DNA from: Tillus elongatus
Lineage: Eukaryota > Arthropoda > Insecta > Coleoptera > Cleridae
DNA: 64,000 nucleotides
Direction of reading: 5' to 3'
NCBI GenBank assembly: GCA_964006375.1
Contig: OZ023267.1
Span: forward strand, 86,639,406-86,703,405
The position numbers and the translations under genes are program-made. Within the stretch, counting starts at the first letter, position 1; every line of letters starts with the position of its first letter. Positions 25,331 through 39,288 of the stretch are shown here, in pieces. The notes under the pieces are model-generated. The model was not told the DNA's origin. It saw only the letters and a list, made by a program, of their open reading frames with translations, and made no database searches.

Positions 25331-25541
25331 AGCACTAAGTGAGTGGTAAGATACGAAGCAACGTGCCGCCACCTAGTTGCGGAACCAAGTAGTATGTTGT
25401 CACGCCAGCTCCAAATAACACAGAGTGTTAAAAAAAATAGAGACTGTATACAACCAACTAACAATTTAGTAAATTGTCAGCGCTGGCCCATTTATACCCT
25501 AGTATAGGGACAAAGTATGTAAGGCTAGGTGTATTCTCGCC

Positions 25542-25604
25542 ACAATTAGAACCGTAGACCGGTTTCGCTCTAATTAGAGCTCTTTAGTACGGCATACTAA
25601 TTGT
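25542..25604 (-). ncRNA. type I hammerhead ribozyme, unit 1 (core mutated)
   Basis: Read on the minus strand: outer stem I ACAATTAG, inner stem I CCGTA, core CTAAAGA, stem II GCTCT-AATT-AGAGC, GAA, tiny stem III ACCGGT, cleavage C, then TACGG and CTAATTGT closing stem I. Every helix pairs. The core should read CTGANGA; the invariant G5 is A here, so cleavage is expected to be lost. Confidence 0.8.
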
Positions 25605-25862
25605 AGCGGAAATACACCTATAAAGTAGTACGGCTATGGTAGCCAGCCTTCCAGCAATAAGTGAGTGGTAAGACATGAAGCAACCTGCCGCCACCTAGTT
25701 GCGGAACCAAGTAGTATGTTGTCACGCCAGCTCCAAATAACACAAAGTGTTAAAAGAATAAAGACTGTATACAACTATTTAACAATTTAGTAAGTTGACA
25801 GCCCTGGCCCATTTCTACCCTAATATAGGGACAAAGTATGTAAGGCTAGATGTATTCTCGCC

Positions 25863-25925
25863 ACAATTATAGCCGTAAACCGGTTTCGCTCTAATTAGAG
25901 CTCTTAAGTATGGCATACTAATTGT
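25863..25925 (-). ncRNA. type I hammerhead ribozyme, unit 2 (core mutated)
   Basis: This has the same fold as unit 1, with stem II GCTCT-AATT-AGAGC and GAAACCGGT intact. The core reads CTTAAGA, so G5 is replaced by T, and the cleavage-site base is T, which is allowed. Probably inactive. Confidence 0.75.
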
Positions 25926-26071
25926 AGCGAAAATAGACCTATAAAGTAAAACGGCTATGGTAGCCAGTCTTCCAACACTAAGTGAGTGGTAAGACACGAA
26001 GCAACGTGCCGCCACTTAGTATTGGAAGGCTGGCTACTATAGCCGTTTTACTTTATAGGGGTATTTTCGCT

Positions 26072-26134
26072 ACAATTAGTATGATGTACTGAAGAGCTCT
26101 CATTAGAGCGAAACTGGTCTACGGTTCTAATTGT
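26072..26134 (+). ncRNA. type I hammerhead ribozyme, inverted unit (core intact)
   Basis: The plus strand shows ACAATTAG (26072-26079), core CTGAAGA (26089-26095), stem II GCTCT-CATT-AGAGC, GAA (26110-26112), stem III ACTGGT and cleavage C at 26119. TACGG and CTAATTGT (26127-26134) then pair back to the 5' strand. All invariant core bases are present. Stem III is so short that efficient cleavage may need a dimeric RNA, as described for PLE-type hammerheads. Confidence 0.8.
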
Positions 26135-26223
26135 GGCGAGAATACATCTAGCCTTACATACTTTGTCCCTATATTCGGGTAGAAATGGGCCAGGGCTGAC
26201 AATTTACTAAATTGTTAGTTAGT

Positions 26224-26250
26224 TGAAACCGGTCTACGGTTCTAATTGTG
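26224..26250 (+). ncRNA. 3' half of a hammerhead
   Basis: GAAACCGGTC followed by TACGGTTCTAATTGTG repeats the 3' half of the ribozyme without its 5' half. It marks the end of the inverted retrozyme piece. Confidence 0.6.
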
Positions 26251-27005
26251 TTTTTTCAGCAGTGTTAAGTTTTTGCAAATTTTTATTTTACATAGGTGCA
26301 GTAAGTAGGTACTGTATATGATGGTTTTCAAAAACATGTTTTATTATACCTTGTTGACTACTGATCTAATAAAATGTTGAATTATATTTAGGTAATCTCT
26401 TTTATTTTCCTTTTCATGTTAAACTCATAAATATATGTAGTTGCACAATTACTGAATATTAACTAAGGACAATAACCCTATTGTAAATTAAAAAAATTCA
26501 ATCACACTTTTAAACATATAGCTGGATAAACATTCTGTTCTACTCTCATCTCCTGACAGAGCTAACCTATGATTGCAGAAGCGTTCATATAATTAATAAT
26601 TATTATAAATTATATATCTAGTTTCACATTAACAAGTTGATTCTGTTCAGAGAATGAAAGTGGATTGTGCAAGCCTAGTCTGTACCTATAAAACCCCACA
26701 TTATCATTACTAAAGTGGACAATGATAATATAGTTCATTGTCTGCACTTTTGGCTCTTCAATAGAGCTCCCGAAGTTGGGAACTGCAACAAACCCCAATA
26801 CATTTATTATATGTATAATAAAAACATTGCAACTTTCCAAATTTTTTAGAGGCTAATTTATTTGAGCATGTATGATTTTAGTTACCATCAGCAATTTGCA
26901 GCGAAAATTGTTTCATTACATTTTTATATAAACTCTTGAAAAGTTAAAATGCATTATAATTTATCAAGCTAATTTATAATTTAATGTCTATTAAATCAGA
27001 ATGTG

Positions 27006-27008
<3 letters not shown>
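26251..27008. other. AT-rich spacer, no gene recognised
   Basis: Nothing on either strand beyond short frames; for example, the minus-strand frame 26610-26840 matches no family I know. Confidence 0.4.

Positions 27009-27093
<85 letters not shown>
27009..27093. repeat. (TA)n array
   Basis: Pure TA dinucleotides directly upstream of a PLE endonuclease fragment. Confidence 0.95.
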
Positions 27094-29575
<2,482 letters not shown>

Positions 29576-29659
29576 CCCCCCAATTTTGCATACATTATTT
29601 CGATTCTCGAAATTAATAGAAGCAAAATTTACATACGTGCTGATATTTTATTTTCATTG

Positions 29660-30304
29660 TTATTGATAGAAGTGGAATATATCTTGTATATTAAATATTC
29701 CTCTAATTTTTCCTGTGATTGGGTCTTTGATTTCACCACTATTAACTGGGTTTTCCGTTGTGATCTCGAATGGACCCTCAAATGGCATCATTAATTTGGC
29801 ACTGATATTTTTCTTATAGTTCGAGGTTCGCAATGCCCTTATGATTATTAAATCTCCTCTTTTAAATGTCGATTTCTTAGATTTCTTTTTCAAAAACCTT
29901 TTTGCACATTTCTCTGTACGTCTTTTATTTAATTTATTGACCATTTTTACTACTACTTCGTAGGTTTTACTATTTTGTTGGAGCCATTTTCTTTCAGGCA
30001 TGACACCTTTGAATAGATAAATCGGTGATTGTCCAGTCATTGTATGTGGACTATTATTAAGTAATTCTTCTATTATATTTAGCTTATCTTGCCGCTCTCG
30101 GTGATCGCTGTGTACCATTATCCTCAAGTACTTGTTAAGTTCTTGTATATATCTCTCAGAAATGTTTGATTGTGGATGACGAATACTTGTAAATCGTAAT
30201 GTCACTTGGTATTGTTGACAAATTCTTTTATTTACGGTTTTCCTAGTTTCACGTTTGGTTTCTCGGGTCTTCTTGTTCATACTTTTCTTCTCATCAATGT
30301 ACAA
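29660..30304 (-). pseudogene. Gypsy integrase C-terminal fragment
   Basis: A 214-codon minus-strand frame contains HPQSNISERY, the block with the third catalytic acid (E) of the DDE integrase core, then NNSPHTMTGQSPIYLF and a basic C-terminal domain with FEGPFEITTEN. The HHCC zinc-binding domain and both catalytic aspartates are absent. The frame ends about 80 bp from the LTR, its normal place. It probably has no activity. Confidence 0.75.
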
Positions 30305-30372
30305 CGACGTTTTATTTTATTCAACTTTACTTTCTCGGATTAGCAGCTTTTTAATAAATATTTTCTCCATCT

Positions 30373-30444
<72 letters not shown>

Positions 30445-30857
30445 AATTCATTTCTTATATGGTTTTCTTTTTTATTTGTACCTTATCGTCTATCCCCTAA
30501 ATCTTCTTTATTTTAACATTTCTTCATTTTAACACTATATTTCTATATTAATTCATTTTCATATACTTATTTCAATATTCATTATTCATTTTATTCATCA
30601 GAACCTCTCTTGGGCCTATTTTCTTCTTTATACTGGTTTCGCTACTCCAACTATAATTCTTTTCCTCATTCACTACCATATATCTTTAGAATTCTTCAAT
30701 ATTTTATCTTCTTGTCCATTTTCTTATATATATTTTTTTTTGCTTGCTTCATATGATCCTCTGCGTTCACTGTCTTTGTCATTTTCTTATTTCACTTTTC
30801 TTATTATATGCCTCGAGTTTTCCCTATACGTTACTTCTCTTTTGTGCTCACAGCCCC

Positions 30858-30927
<70 letters not shown>

Positions 30928-31072
30928 TATTCCTTTCTTTTGCCTCCTGGCCTTTTGATTTTCAAAATTATTTTTCTCTTTCTTTCGAAATTGTTCAATT
31001 AATTCAAAATCCTTGCTCTCCTGGTCTTTTTTTATTGGTGGATTAATTTCCTTTATTTAAATTCATACAAGT
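30305..31072 (-). other. residual Gypsy interior with two (TA)n arrays
   Basis: This should contain about 3 kb of pol but has only about 770 bp without long frames. Arrays of TA lie at 30375-30440 and 30862-30925. It may be a deletion scar or scrambled gag-like K-rich sequence. It ends at the BEL target duplication CAAGT (31068-31072). Confidence 0.5.
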
Positions 31073-31527
31073 TGTTAAGACAGTTCAAGATGTAGTGAAT
31101 AATTGTCTATTTCCTGTATCAGGGTGGTCAATTTTGGGAAGTGTAACGTGTGTGATCATCTGCATCTGATGTGGCGTGGGGATAGTGCATAGAAACTAAA
31201 GACTATAAGAACACAACTGCATTTTCATGTGAGACAGTCACAAATGTTTTAGCTTTAGGTACATTAATATAGTATAGTTCAGTTAGTAATGTAGTGTATA
31301 TAAAATCTAGTCAGTGCCAGTTAATTTATAAAATAAAAGGACTCATCCACGTTAGTAAATAAGTGTTTGTTCTTTGGTCTTGTATCCGAACGAGCGTGTA
31401 ACGCAATTAATTTAATACCAATAAATACCACTCCGTCTCAATCGCTAACAAAACAAAAAACAAAACAAACAAAAACATTGTTTTTAAATATACAGTCCAC
31501 TGAATTCGAAGGTGTGTGTATTAAACA
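31073..31527 (+). repeat. BEL 5' LTR
   Basis: 455 bp, TG...CA termini. It matches the 3' LTR at all but a few positions apart from the internal duplication there. Confidence 0.9.
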
Positions 31528-31528
31528 T

Positions 31529-31545
31529 TGGTCCTTACGAACCGG
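31529..31545 (+). promoter_or_regulatory. BEL primer-binding site
   Basis: TGGTCCTTACGAACCGG lies one base after the 5' LTR. It is complementary to a tRNA 3' end (TpsiC arm and terminal CCA), as expected for minus-strand priming. Confidence 0.75.
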
Positions 31546-32181
31546 ATAAATATTGGTAGTTGTGCTGGATCAAGATCAAGAATAGAAATTGAAGAAAACA
31601 TTACGGAGTGTAATAATTTTCAAATTATAATTCAATTGGTATGGTAGTCCAGTAGTTTATGGAGTTGAAAATCAAGGTTGCTGGATGTCCTGGAAATAAT
31701 TTAATACCTGCCAAGGGTGAGTTCCTTTTCATTTAGTTATTCCTTTAATGCAAATTGATTTGTCTGGTAAACTGTACTTGATATTAAAGATACATTATAT
31801 AGATAATTACTGATTAATTATAATAGCTGTAACTTGTAACCGTCGTTGGAAATTTTATGTTGAAAAACGGTGGCAGGATAATTTTTCAGTCGAATTAGGT
31901 ATCGTGTTGACCGAATAATTTGATTTTAAAAAAGGGAACGTAAAATAAATTAAAGGTGTACAAGTTATTTCAAATAGTTTCAAATGGTTTCAGGAGTTGT
32001 ATCGAATTAATTTAGAATATTTTAATAGCAATTTTCTCTGGTAAAGTATTTAGAAGAAAAAATATTAAAATAAATTGCTAATTATTGGTAAAATATAATA
32101 GATACTGCTTGAAATACATAAGAGGGTTACCTAAGTATTAAGATATTTTCTTACGTTAAAACATAAAATAATAATAATATT

Positions 32182-33322
32182 ATGGATCAATTAATAAAGC
32201 AACGTAGTGTTTTAAAGGGTAAACTCACTAGTTTCTCTAAATTTTCAGATGAACTTCAACTTAGAATTGATGCTAATGAGGAACTAAGTGATATTTCCAT
32301 TACAACACTAAAGAAAAAGAAATTCACAGAATTTATTAGAACGGTTTGAAGCTGTTCAATTTGAAATTGATTCGGAGCAATCCGTTGAATTAAATGTAGA
32401 TGAGAGAGATGACTTTGAAAATAGATATTACGAAGTACTATCTAGAACAGAATGTATGTTGTCCTCTATTACTAAAATGCAAAAACAAATATCTGGCGTA
32501 GAACTCAATAATCAATCCAGGCCAGCGTCACCTGCGTTATCGCAGAGTAATTACGCAATTGCATCTACTCAAGTTCAAAGCGCAATAAAGCTTCCCACTA
32601 TACAATTACCAAAGTTCTCAGGAAAAAGTGAACATTGGCTAGAATTTAGAGACTTGTTTATAAGTTTAATCGACAGTAATGAAAACTTAGATAATATTCA
32701 ACGCTTTCATTATTTAAGAGCAAGTTTAGACGGTGACGCAACGCAAATAATTAAAACTGTAGATTTCTCATCAGAAAATTATTCATTGGCTTGGGATTTA
32801 CTTAAACAAAGATATAATAGCACTAGAGTTTTAGTTCACAATCATGTAAAATCATTGTTTAACTTAGAATCAGTTGCTAAAGAGTCATCTTCTAAACTTA
32901 GACATATGTTAGATACAGTATCAAAACATTTACGTTCTGTAAAGGGTCTAACTACATCTGAATTATTGGGGGAAACACTTATAATATATTTAGTTACTTC
33001 AAAATTAGATGCAATTTCACTTCGTGAATGGGAACAGTCAATACAAAGTGAAGATCTACCGTCATTTGATAGTTTAAAGGTATTTTTGAAAAATAGGGCT
33101 GACTTGTTAGAAACAATTGAAGTAAAACATAATAAACAAGAGAAACATAGAACTGCAAATTCTTTTGTAACAACAAATCAGTTAAATTGTACTTATTGTA
33201 AAGCAGCACATGCCATATGGGCATGTCATGAATTTAAAAAAACTCTCTCCTTTGGAAAGAAAGAAAACTGTAAAAAATTTAAAATTATGTATTTTGTGTC
33301 TGAAATCGGGTCACTTTATTAG
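32182..33322 (+). pseudogene. BEL gag (DUF1759 domain, zinc knuckle)
   Basis: The first ATG at 32182 opens a frame that breaks at about 32320-32345. The main frame then runs from 32456 to 33322. It contains LPKFSGKSEHWLEFRDLF and LAWDLLKQRYNS, hallmarks of the Pao-family Gag region. A CX2C...H pattern (CTYCKAAHAIWAC) opens the zinc knuckle, but the frame is lost in a run of seven A at about 33236, and the rest of the knuckle (CILCLKSGHFISNC) lies in the next frame. Gag would coat the RNA in cytoplasmic particles. Confidence 0.85.
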
Positions 33323-34823
33323 CAATTGTACACCAAAATATTGTTGCAGTCAATGTAAGAAAGGGCATAACATTTTATTACACGATGAAACCAAAGAAAT
33401 GCAATCAGTTAATGCGTTTTCATGTAATATGACGCAAGTTTTGCTACCAACTGCTTCAGTCAAAGTGGCCACTGCTGATAAGCGAACACATTACTTTGCT
33501 CGCGTACTTTTAGATTCAGGTTCGCAGTCAAATTTTATTACTGAAGGCTTGTGTAAAAAACTGCAATTAAAAACTAGTCAAACAGATATTACTGTGCTGG
33601 GTATTACGCACTCTACATCTAAGGTACAATTAAAGTTCAGCTTAGAAATTCAGGCACGTTATAATAATTTTAAGCTTAATAGTGATTGTTTAGTTGTACC
33701 AAAAATAACAAGTACTCTACCTGCTTATAAAATCAGGTTACAAGATCTGAAAATTCCTGGGGGACACAATTTAGCAGATCCGGATTTTCATAAACCAGGG
33801 GAGATAGATATATTACTTGGGGCTAATCATTTTTGGGAATTGCTCTGTGTAGGACAAATTAGCTTAGGAAAACATTTGCCCATTCTTCAAAAGAGCAGGT
33901 TAGGTTGGATTGTCTCAGGACCCATATCAAGCAAATTTATTAAACAAATAAACTGTAACTTTTCTCAAGTTGATGAAATACAAAAACAGTTAAGTAGATT
34001 TTGGGAAATTGAGCAAGAAAGTAATATTAGACCACTATCTGCAGAAGAAACAACTTGTGAGAATTACTATGTCGAAACTACTACACGAAACAAACAAGGT
34101 AATTTTGTTGTTTCGCTTCCGATGAAAGAATCTCTTGATAAGTTAGGTGAATCCCGTGACCAAGCAGAAAAAAGATTTTTAGCGTTAGAACGGAAATTAT
34201 CTAAAAATAATTTTATGAAAGACCTTTATGTAAAGTTTATGGACGAATATATCGCTTTTAACCACATGATCGAAGTTACTAATAAAACATTTGATATGTG
34301 TTATTATTTACCGCATCATGGGGTTTTTAAGGAAGGTAGTTGTACAACAAAATTAAGGGTGGTGTTTGACGGGTCTGCGAAAACTACTTCCGGTTATTCC
34401 TTAAATGACTTACAAATTGTAGGCCCTACAATACAACCGGATTTGTTTTCTATTTTAATAAGATTTAGGGAAGGACATTACGCGGTGTCTGCCGATATAG
34501 AAAAAATGTACAGAATGGTGCTTGTAAGACCAGAAGATAGATCACTTCAAAGAATCTTGTGGCGATCAAGCTCTAGTCAGCCAATTAAAGAATATCATTT
34601 AAACACTGTTACATATGGGACTGCCGCAGGCCCTTTCTTGGCTATTCGAAGTCTTTTCCAACTTGGTATTGATATCGAAAATTCACATCCAGAATTATCA
34701 GTTATAATAAAACGAAATTTTTATGTAGACGATTTGTTATTTAGTACAAATAATCTTGATCAGGCTAAAGAAGTATGCAATTTTTTACCTGAAATATTAT
34801 CACAACGTTGTTTTGTTACGTAA
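33210..34823 (+). pseudogene. BEL pol, protease and reverse transcriptase part
   Basis: After the second half of the zinc knuckle, the frame shows the aspartic protease motif LLDSGSQ (about residues 102-108). The RT follows with LRVVFDGSAKT, AVSADIEKMYRMV and an intact FYVDDLL catalytic box (about 34720). The frame ends by a frameshift near 34800, inside the RT thumb or connection. Protease and polymerase active sites are both preserved, so the damage is from indels rather than loss of catalytic residues. Confidence 0.88.
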
Positions 34824-35668
34824 GTGGATTTCTACTGATCCAACAATTTTAGAAGGTATAGAGGAGGAAGATAAGCATCCAAATTTATTAAACCTTGGTT
34901 TGCATGAAAATACTAAAACCCTAGGTTTATTCTAGAATAATAAAACTGATAATTTAATGTATTCTATTACAAATTCAGCTTTAAAGGTAGTTACAAAACG
35001 GGTTATACTGTCTGAAATATCACAAATATTCGACCCGCTGGGATTATTAAGTGCAACAACAATAATTCCAAAAATGCTATTACAGGATCTTTGGATGGGA
35101 TGAATCAGTTTCTTACATGTTGTACACAAAATGGTGTAAATTTCGCGATCAATTGCCGCTATTAAATAATTTAAAAATATCTAGACATATTACATGCAAA
35201 GATCCTTTAACTGTTGAACTTCATGCATTTTCGGATGCCAGTATCAAGGCCTACGGAGGCTGTGTATATATTCGATCGGTTGATGAAGATGGTAATGTGT
35301 TTGTAAATTTGTTATGTGCTAAAAGTAGAGTTGCTCCAGTTAAACAACAAACATTACCTAGACTCGAACTTTTAGGTGCTTTGTGTGTAGTCAAGCTAGT
35401 AGATAAAATACGAAAAGAATTAAACATTCAAATTAAGTCTTGTACATTTTGGTGCGACTCAACAATTGTGTTGGGATGGTTAAAAATCCCTACTAATAAA
35501 TTAAAAACCTTTGTTTGCATCAGAATCACTCAAATTTTAGAGATTACTGAAAATGATACTTGGCGTCATGTTCCGACAACATCAAATCCTGCAGACCTGG
35601 TATCTCGCGGTGTGATGCCTTCAGACTTATTATATTCCAAAATCTGGTTTCATTGGCGTGGCTTTTGA
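34824..35668 (+). pseudogene. BEL pol, RT connection and RNase H part
   Basis: Between 34824 and 35098 the protein continues in another frame with one in-frame TAG at about 34933, where the family normally has tryptophan (LGLFW). A further frameshift at about 35098 leads into the frame from 35117: ELHAFSDASIKAYGGCVYIR (RNase H first aspartate), LPRLELLGA and FWCDSTIVLGWL. This is the A17/RNase H region typical of Pao elements. The frame is lost again at about 35655. Confidence 0.82.
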
Positions 35669-37107
35669 GTAATCATTCTTGTTGGCCCACTTTAAAAAAC
35701 GTAAGTTCAGATCTTCCAGAAGTGAAAAAGGAAACTGATGTTTTAGTTAATATTCTTAAAGATAGTGAAATAGATGTATTTAATTTTAGTAGATATAACG
35801 ATTTAAGTAAATTAGAACGAATTGTGGCACGTTGCTTTAGATTTAAGAATAACTGCATTGGTTCCAAAGTAGATCGAACAGTCGGGCCATTAATGCCCAT
35901 TGAAATTAATAATGCGCTAATGTGTTTAATTAAAAGGGCACAGTTGGAATCGTTCTCCTTAGAGTTGCAAGCTTTAGGAAATAATAAAGAAATTCCACGG
36001 AAATCAAATATTTTGCGTTTAAATCCGTTTTTAGATTCAAGCGGAATATTAAGAGTAGGCGGTAGGCTAAGTAACTATCATTTTAAATTTGATAAGTGTC
36101 ACCCAATTTTATTGTCAGGAAATCACAAACTAACAAAATTAATTTTTTTAAGAGAACATAAAAGATTACTACACGTTGGACCACAGCAATTGTTAGCTTC
36201 TATTAGAGAACGGTTTTGGCCTACATCAGGTAGGAATATTGCCAGACAGACCGTTCATCAGTGTATAAACTGTTTTCGTGTATGTCCAAAAATAATTAAC
36301 CCAATCATGGGAAATTTACCAGTATCTCGAATACAACCTGCATTGCCATTTGAAACTGTAGGGGTTGATTTTGCAGGTCCATTAATAATTAAAGATCGAA
36401 AGGGGCGTGGTTGCAAGACCTCAAAGGTTTATATTTGTATATATGTGTGCTTTGTTACGAAAGCTGTGCACCTTGAACTGGTCGGTAGCTTATCGACTGA
36501 ATCATTTATCCTGTCACTTAGACGTTTTGCATCTCGAAGAGGCAAACCGTTGCATATTTATTCTAACAACGGTACAAATTTTGTTGGGGCAAATTCAGAG
36601 TTGATTGAGTTAACAAAATTTTTAAATTGCAATAGAGTTGATATTATACGGTCTTGTGCGAACGAAGGGATAAATTGGCATTTTATACCGCCATCATCAC
36701 CTCACTTTGGAGGGTTATGGGAGTCAGGGGTACGTTCCTGTAAAGCTCATTTAAAACGGGTTGTAGGTAATGCGATATTAACTTTTGAAGAAATGTACAG
36801 TTTGCTTGTACAAATTGAAGCAGTCCTTAATTCCCGACCTTTGTCACCTCTGTCATCAGACCCAAATGATTTGAACCCTCTCACTCCTGCTCACTTTTTG
36901 GTAGGAAAAGTTTTAACGTCAGTTCCTGATCCAAACGTTACAAAAATTCCTGAGTCGAGGTTATCTGTGTACCAAAAAATTCAGCAGTTTAATCAGCATT
37001 ACTGGAACAGATGGAGCAAGGAGTATATTTCCGAACTTCAACAAAGAACTAAGTGGCGTAGCCGGCAAGGTGAATTAAAACAAGGTGCAATTAAGGAAGA
37101 CAATTAA
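35560..37107 (+). pseudogene. BEL pol, integrase part, second catalytic Asp changed to Asn
   Basis: From about 35665 the frame reads the spacer and then the H2C2 zinc-binding domain (HKRLLHVG ... CINC). The DDE core follows: VDFAGP (first D), YSNNGTNFVG at 36556-36585 and GGLWESGV (E). The second motif is normally SDNG; codon 36565-36567 is AAC, so the catalytic aspartate is asparagine and strand transfer should fail. A 16-bp direct duplication at 37082-37116 (AATTAAGGAAGACAA) shifts the frame just before the C-terminal domain, which resumes at about 37110 and ends near 37277. Confidence 0.85.
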
Positions 37108-37329
37108 TTAAGGAAGACAATCTGCCACCTCTGCGGTGGAAACTAGGAAGGGTGATCGAGTTGCACCCAGGTCAAGACGGCGTCAACAGGGTTGCTACAA
37201 TTAAAACTTCCAGTGGTAACATAAAAAGGGCATTTTCAAAAATATGTCCTTTACCAATTGAGAAAACATTAATATAAATTATGGTTTATTTTGTTTGTTG
37301 AAACTGAGTTGTTTCAAAAGCGGCCGGCA

Positions 37330-37848
37330 TGTTAAGACAGTTCAAGATGTAGTGAATAATTGTCTATTTCCTGTATCAGGGTGGTCAATTTTGGGAAGTG
37401 TTTAAGACAGTTCAAGATGTAGTGAATAATTGTCTATTTCCTGTATCAGGGTGGTCAATTTTGGGAAGTGTAACGTGTGTGATCATCTGCATCTGATGTG
37501 GCGTGGGGATAGTGCATAGAAACTAAATACTATAAGAACACAACTGCATTTTCATGTGAGACAGTCACAAATGTTTTAGCTTTAGGTACATTAATATAGT
37601 ATAGTTCAGTTAGTAATGTAGTGTATATAAAATCTAGTCAGTGCCAGTTAATTTATAAAATAAAAGGACTCACCAACGTTAGTAAATAAGTGTTTGTTCT
37701 TTGGTCTTGTATCCGAACCAGCGTGTAACGCAATTAATTTAATACCAATAAATACCACTCCGTCTCAATCGCTAACAAAACAAAAAACAAAACAAAAACA
37801 TTTTTTTAAAATATACAGTGCACTGAATTCGAAGGTGTGTATTAAACA
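37330..37848 (+). repeat. BEL 3' LTR with internal duplication
   Basis: 519 bp. The first about 65 bp (GTTAAGACAGTTCAAGATGT...) occur twice in tandem, which accounts for the length difference from the 5' LTR. A purine-rich AAAAGCGGCCGGCA precedes it as the likely plus-strand primer. Confidence 0.88.
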
Positions 37849-37973
37849 CAAGTCGTTTAGGTTATTTTATTGTTTCGTCTGTTCCACTTACTATTTGTTT
37901 AAAATTTTGAATGGTTATTTATCCGAAAAACTTTTAGTTCAGTTTATAGACTTGATCTTGGTCTATTATTGTT

Positions 37974-39109
37974 TTATTTTTCGTAATTTCCTTGATCATT
38001 TCTGTTTTTATCCCTGTTTGTATATTGATCATTTTCCCGGTAGTTTTTTCTACTTTCGCCATGTCGATTATTCTTATTATGATTTTGCCTGTCATTATTT
38101 TTATTATCTCCCCAATTTTTGCTTTCTTGTCGGTTTCCTTCTCTATTTATACTTATCGGGAGCCTTTGCACGTAATTAATGGATTGGTCGAGTGTTCGCA
38201 CGTTTTTATTCCCTTTATTCTCCAACTTCAGGTTTATATCGGTTTCTTCTCTTAAATTCTTCAGTTTTCCATTCGTTTCTCTTAATTTCTCTTCCATTTC
38301 AGTTTCATATCTCTCTCTTTTTCGTTTGCGCATCTTTCTTTTACTTCTTATCTGCTGACTTCTTACGTTTCCTCTCTCTATCATTTTCTCTATTATTTTC
38401 TTGCATACTGTATTCATTTCGGTTTCTATTTTCTGGCAATTTTGTTGACATTTCTGTTTTTCCTCGTCCACATCACTTCTTATTTTTATAATTACCCCTT
38501 CATTTTCCTTTACCAAGGTGCTTTGCTTCCTGTTAATTTCCTCCATGAGATATTTCTCACTCTCTTCTAATTTTCCTGCCATCCTGTTTTCCATATCTTG
38601 CTTGAGTTTTTCTGTATTTTTTTTGTTTCTTCTCTGAGATCTTGAATGTTTCTATACAACATAGTATCATTTGCTTGTAATTTATTCATATCGATTTTGA
38701 TTTCTGTTGTTACTTTCTGTATAAATACTTCTAGATTTTTCATATCTTCTTGCTTCGCCATTTTATTACTCAGGTTTTCTTCTTGTTTCTGCAATTTTTC
38801 ATTCATGTTTTCATTTATACTTTCCTTTATTTTATTCATACTTTCCATATTTTGTCGAAACATACTTGCCATTTGTTGCAATAAATTTTGTTCCATACTT
38901 GGCGTTTCTTCTTGTGCGTTCGGTTCTACCGTTTCAGTTTCTTCACTCTCCTCCGGTTTATCTGGTATTTCCTCCTGCGATACGGTTTCTTTTACTAACA
39001 TTTCTTCTATTTTCTCTTCTCCCGTGTCTCCTTCATCAAATTGTTCCTCCTGTTGTATTTCTTCAGTCTTCTTTGTTTTTCTAGCTCTTGTTTGTTTTTG
39101 TTGCGACAT
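37974..39109 (-). pseudogene. Gypsy gag, coiled-coil type, one frameshift
   Basis: On the minus strand, an ATG at 39109 opens a 180-codon acidic, glutamate-rich frame. This overlaps and continues in a second frame (38594-37974), which is very K, E and N rich and ends with NRNDQGNYEK. The switch is at about 38590-38630, next to a run of eight T on the plus strand. Long heptad-like stretches (MNEKLQKQEENLSNKMAKQE) suggest a coiled coil. No CCHC knuckle was seen. Its position just inside the primer-binding site fits Gag. The BEL insertion lies downstream. Confidence 0.65.
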
Positions 39110-39270
39110 TTTTATGTTTAAATTTCTTTATTTTGGATGGTCAGTAATTAAATTTTTGTTTTTCAGGTCTGGCTCTACCAATGTTAAGAATTCCTGTGCC
39201 CAGATGTTGCAGTTTGATCCCTGTTTTGCTGTGCCTGGACGTTATGGCTATTTTCCCCTATTTTTGCTGT

Positions 39271-39288
39271 GCCCCACGTTGGGCGCCA
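39271..39288 (-). promoter_or_regulatory. Gypsy primer-binding site
   Basis: The minus strand reads TGGCGCCCAACGTGGGGC directly after the 5' LTR. This matches the TGGCGCC type of site used with a lysine-type tRNA by many Gypsy-like elements; the tRNA identity is from family knowledge. Confidence 0.8.

Larger units (their letters stand above)
25331..26250 (-). mobile_element. retrozyme: tandem 321-bp units carrying hammerhead ribozymes
   Basis: Two full direct units (25331-25652 and 25653-25973) are followed by the first about 44 bp of a third. The array then turns into an inverted partial unit (26019-26220) and a last fragment at 26224-26250. Each unit contains the same ribozyme fold, spaced 321 bp apart (25542 versus 25863). 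Metazoan retrozymes are non-autonomous retroelements made of such short tandem repeats with type I hammerheads. They are transcribed, self-cleave to unit-length RNA, circularise and are thought to be re-inserted by PLE enzymes. There is no coding capacity. Two of the three complete folds carry a core mutation. Confidence 0.8.
31073..37848 (+). mobile_element. BEL/Pao LTR retrotransposon, nearly complete
   Basis: LTRs 31073-31527 and 37330-37848 start TGTTAAGACAG and end ATTAAACA. The 5-bp target duplication is CAAGT (31068-31072 and 37849-37853). The interior has a primer-binding site, gag (DUF1759 type) and pol in the order protease, RT, RNase H, integrase. Orientation is opposite to the enclosing Gypsy element. 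The LTRs are nearly identical, but the 3' LTR has a roughly 60-bp direct duplication of its first bases. Coding frames are interrupted about seven times. Confidence 0.92.
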
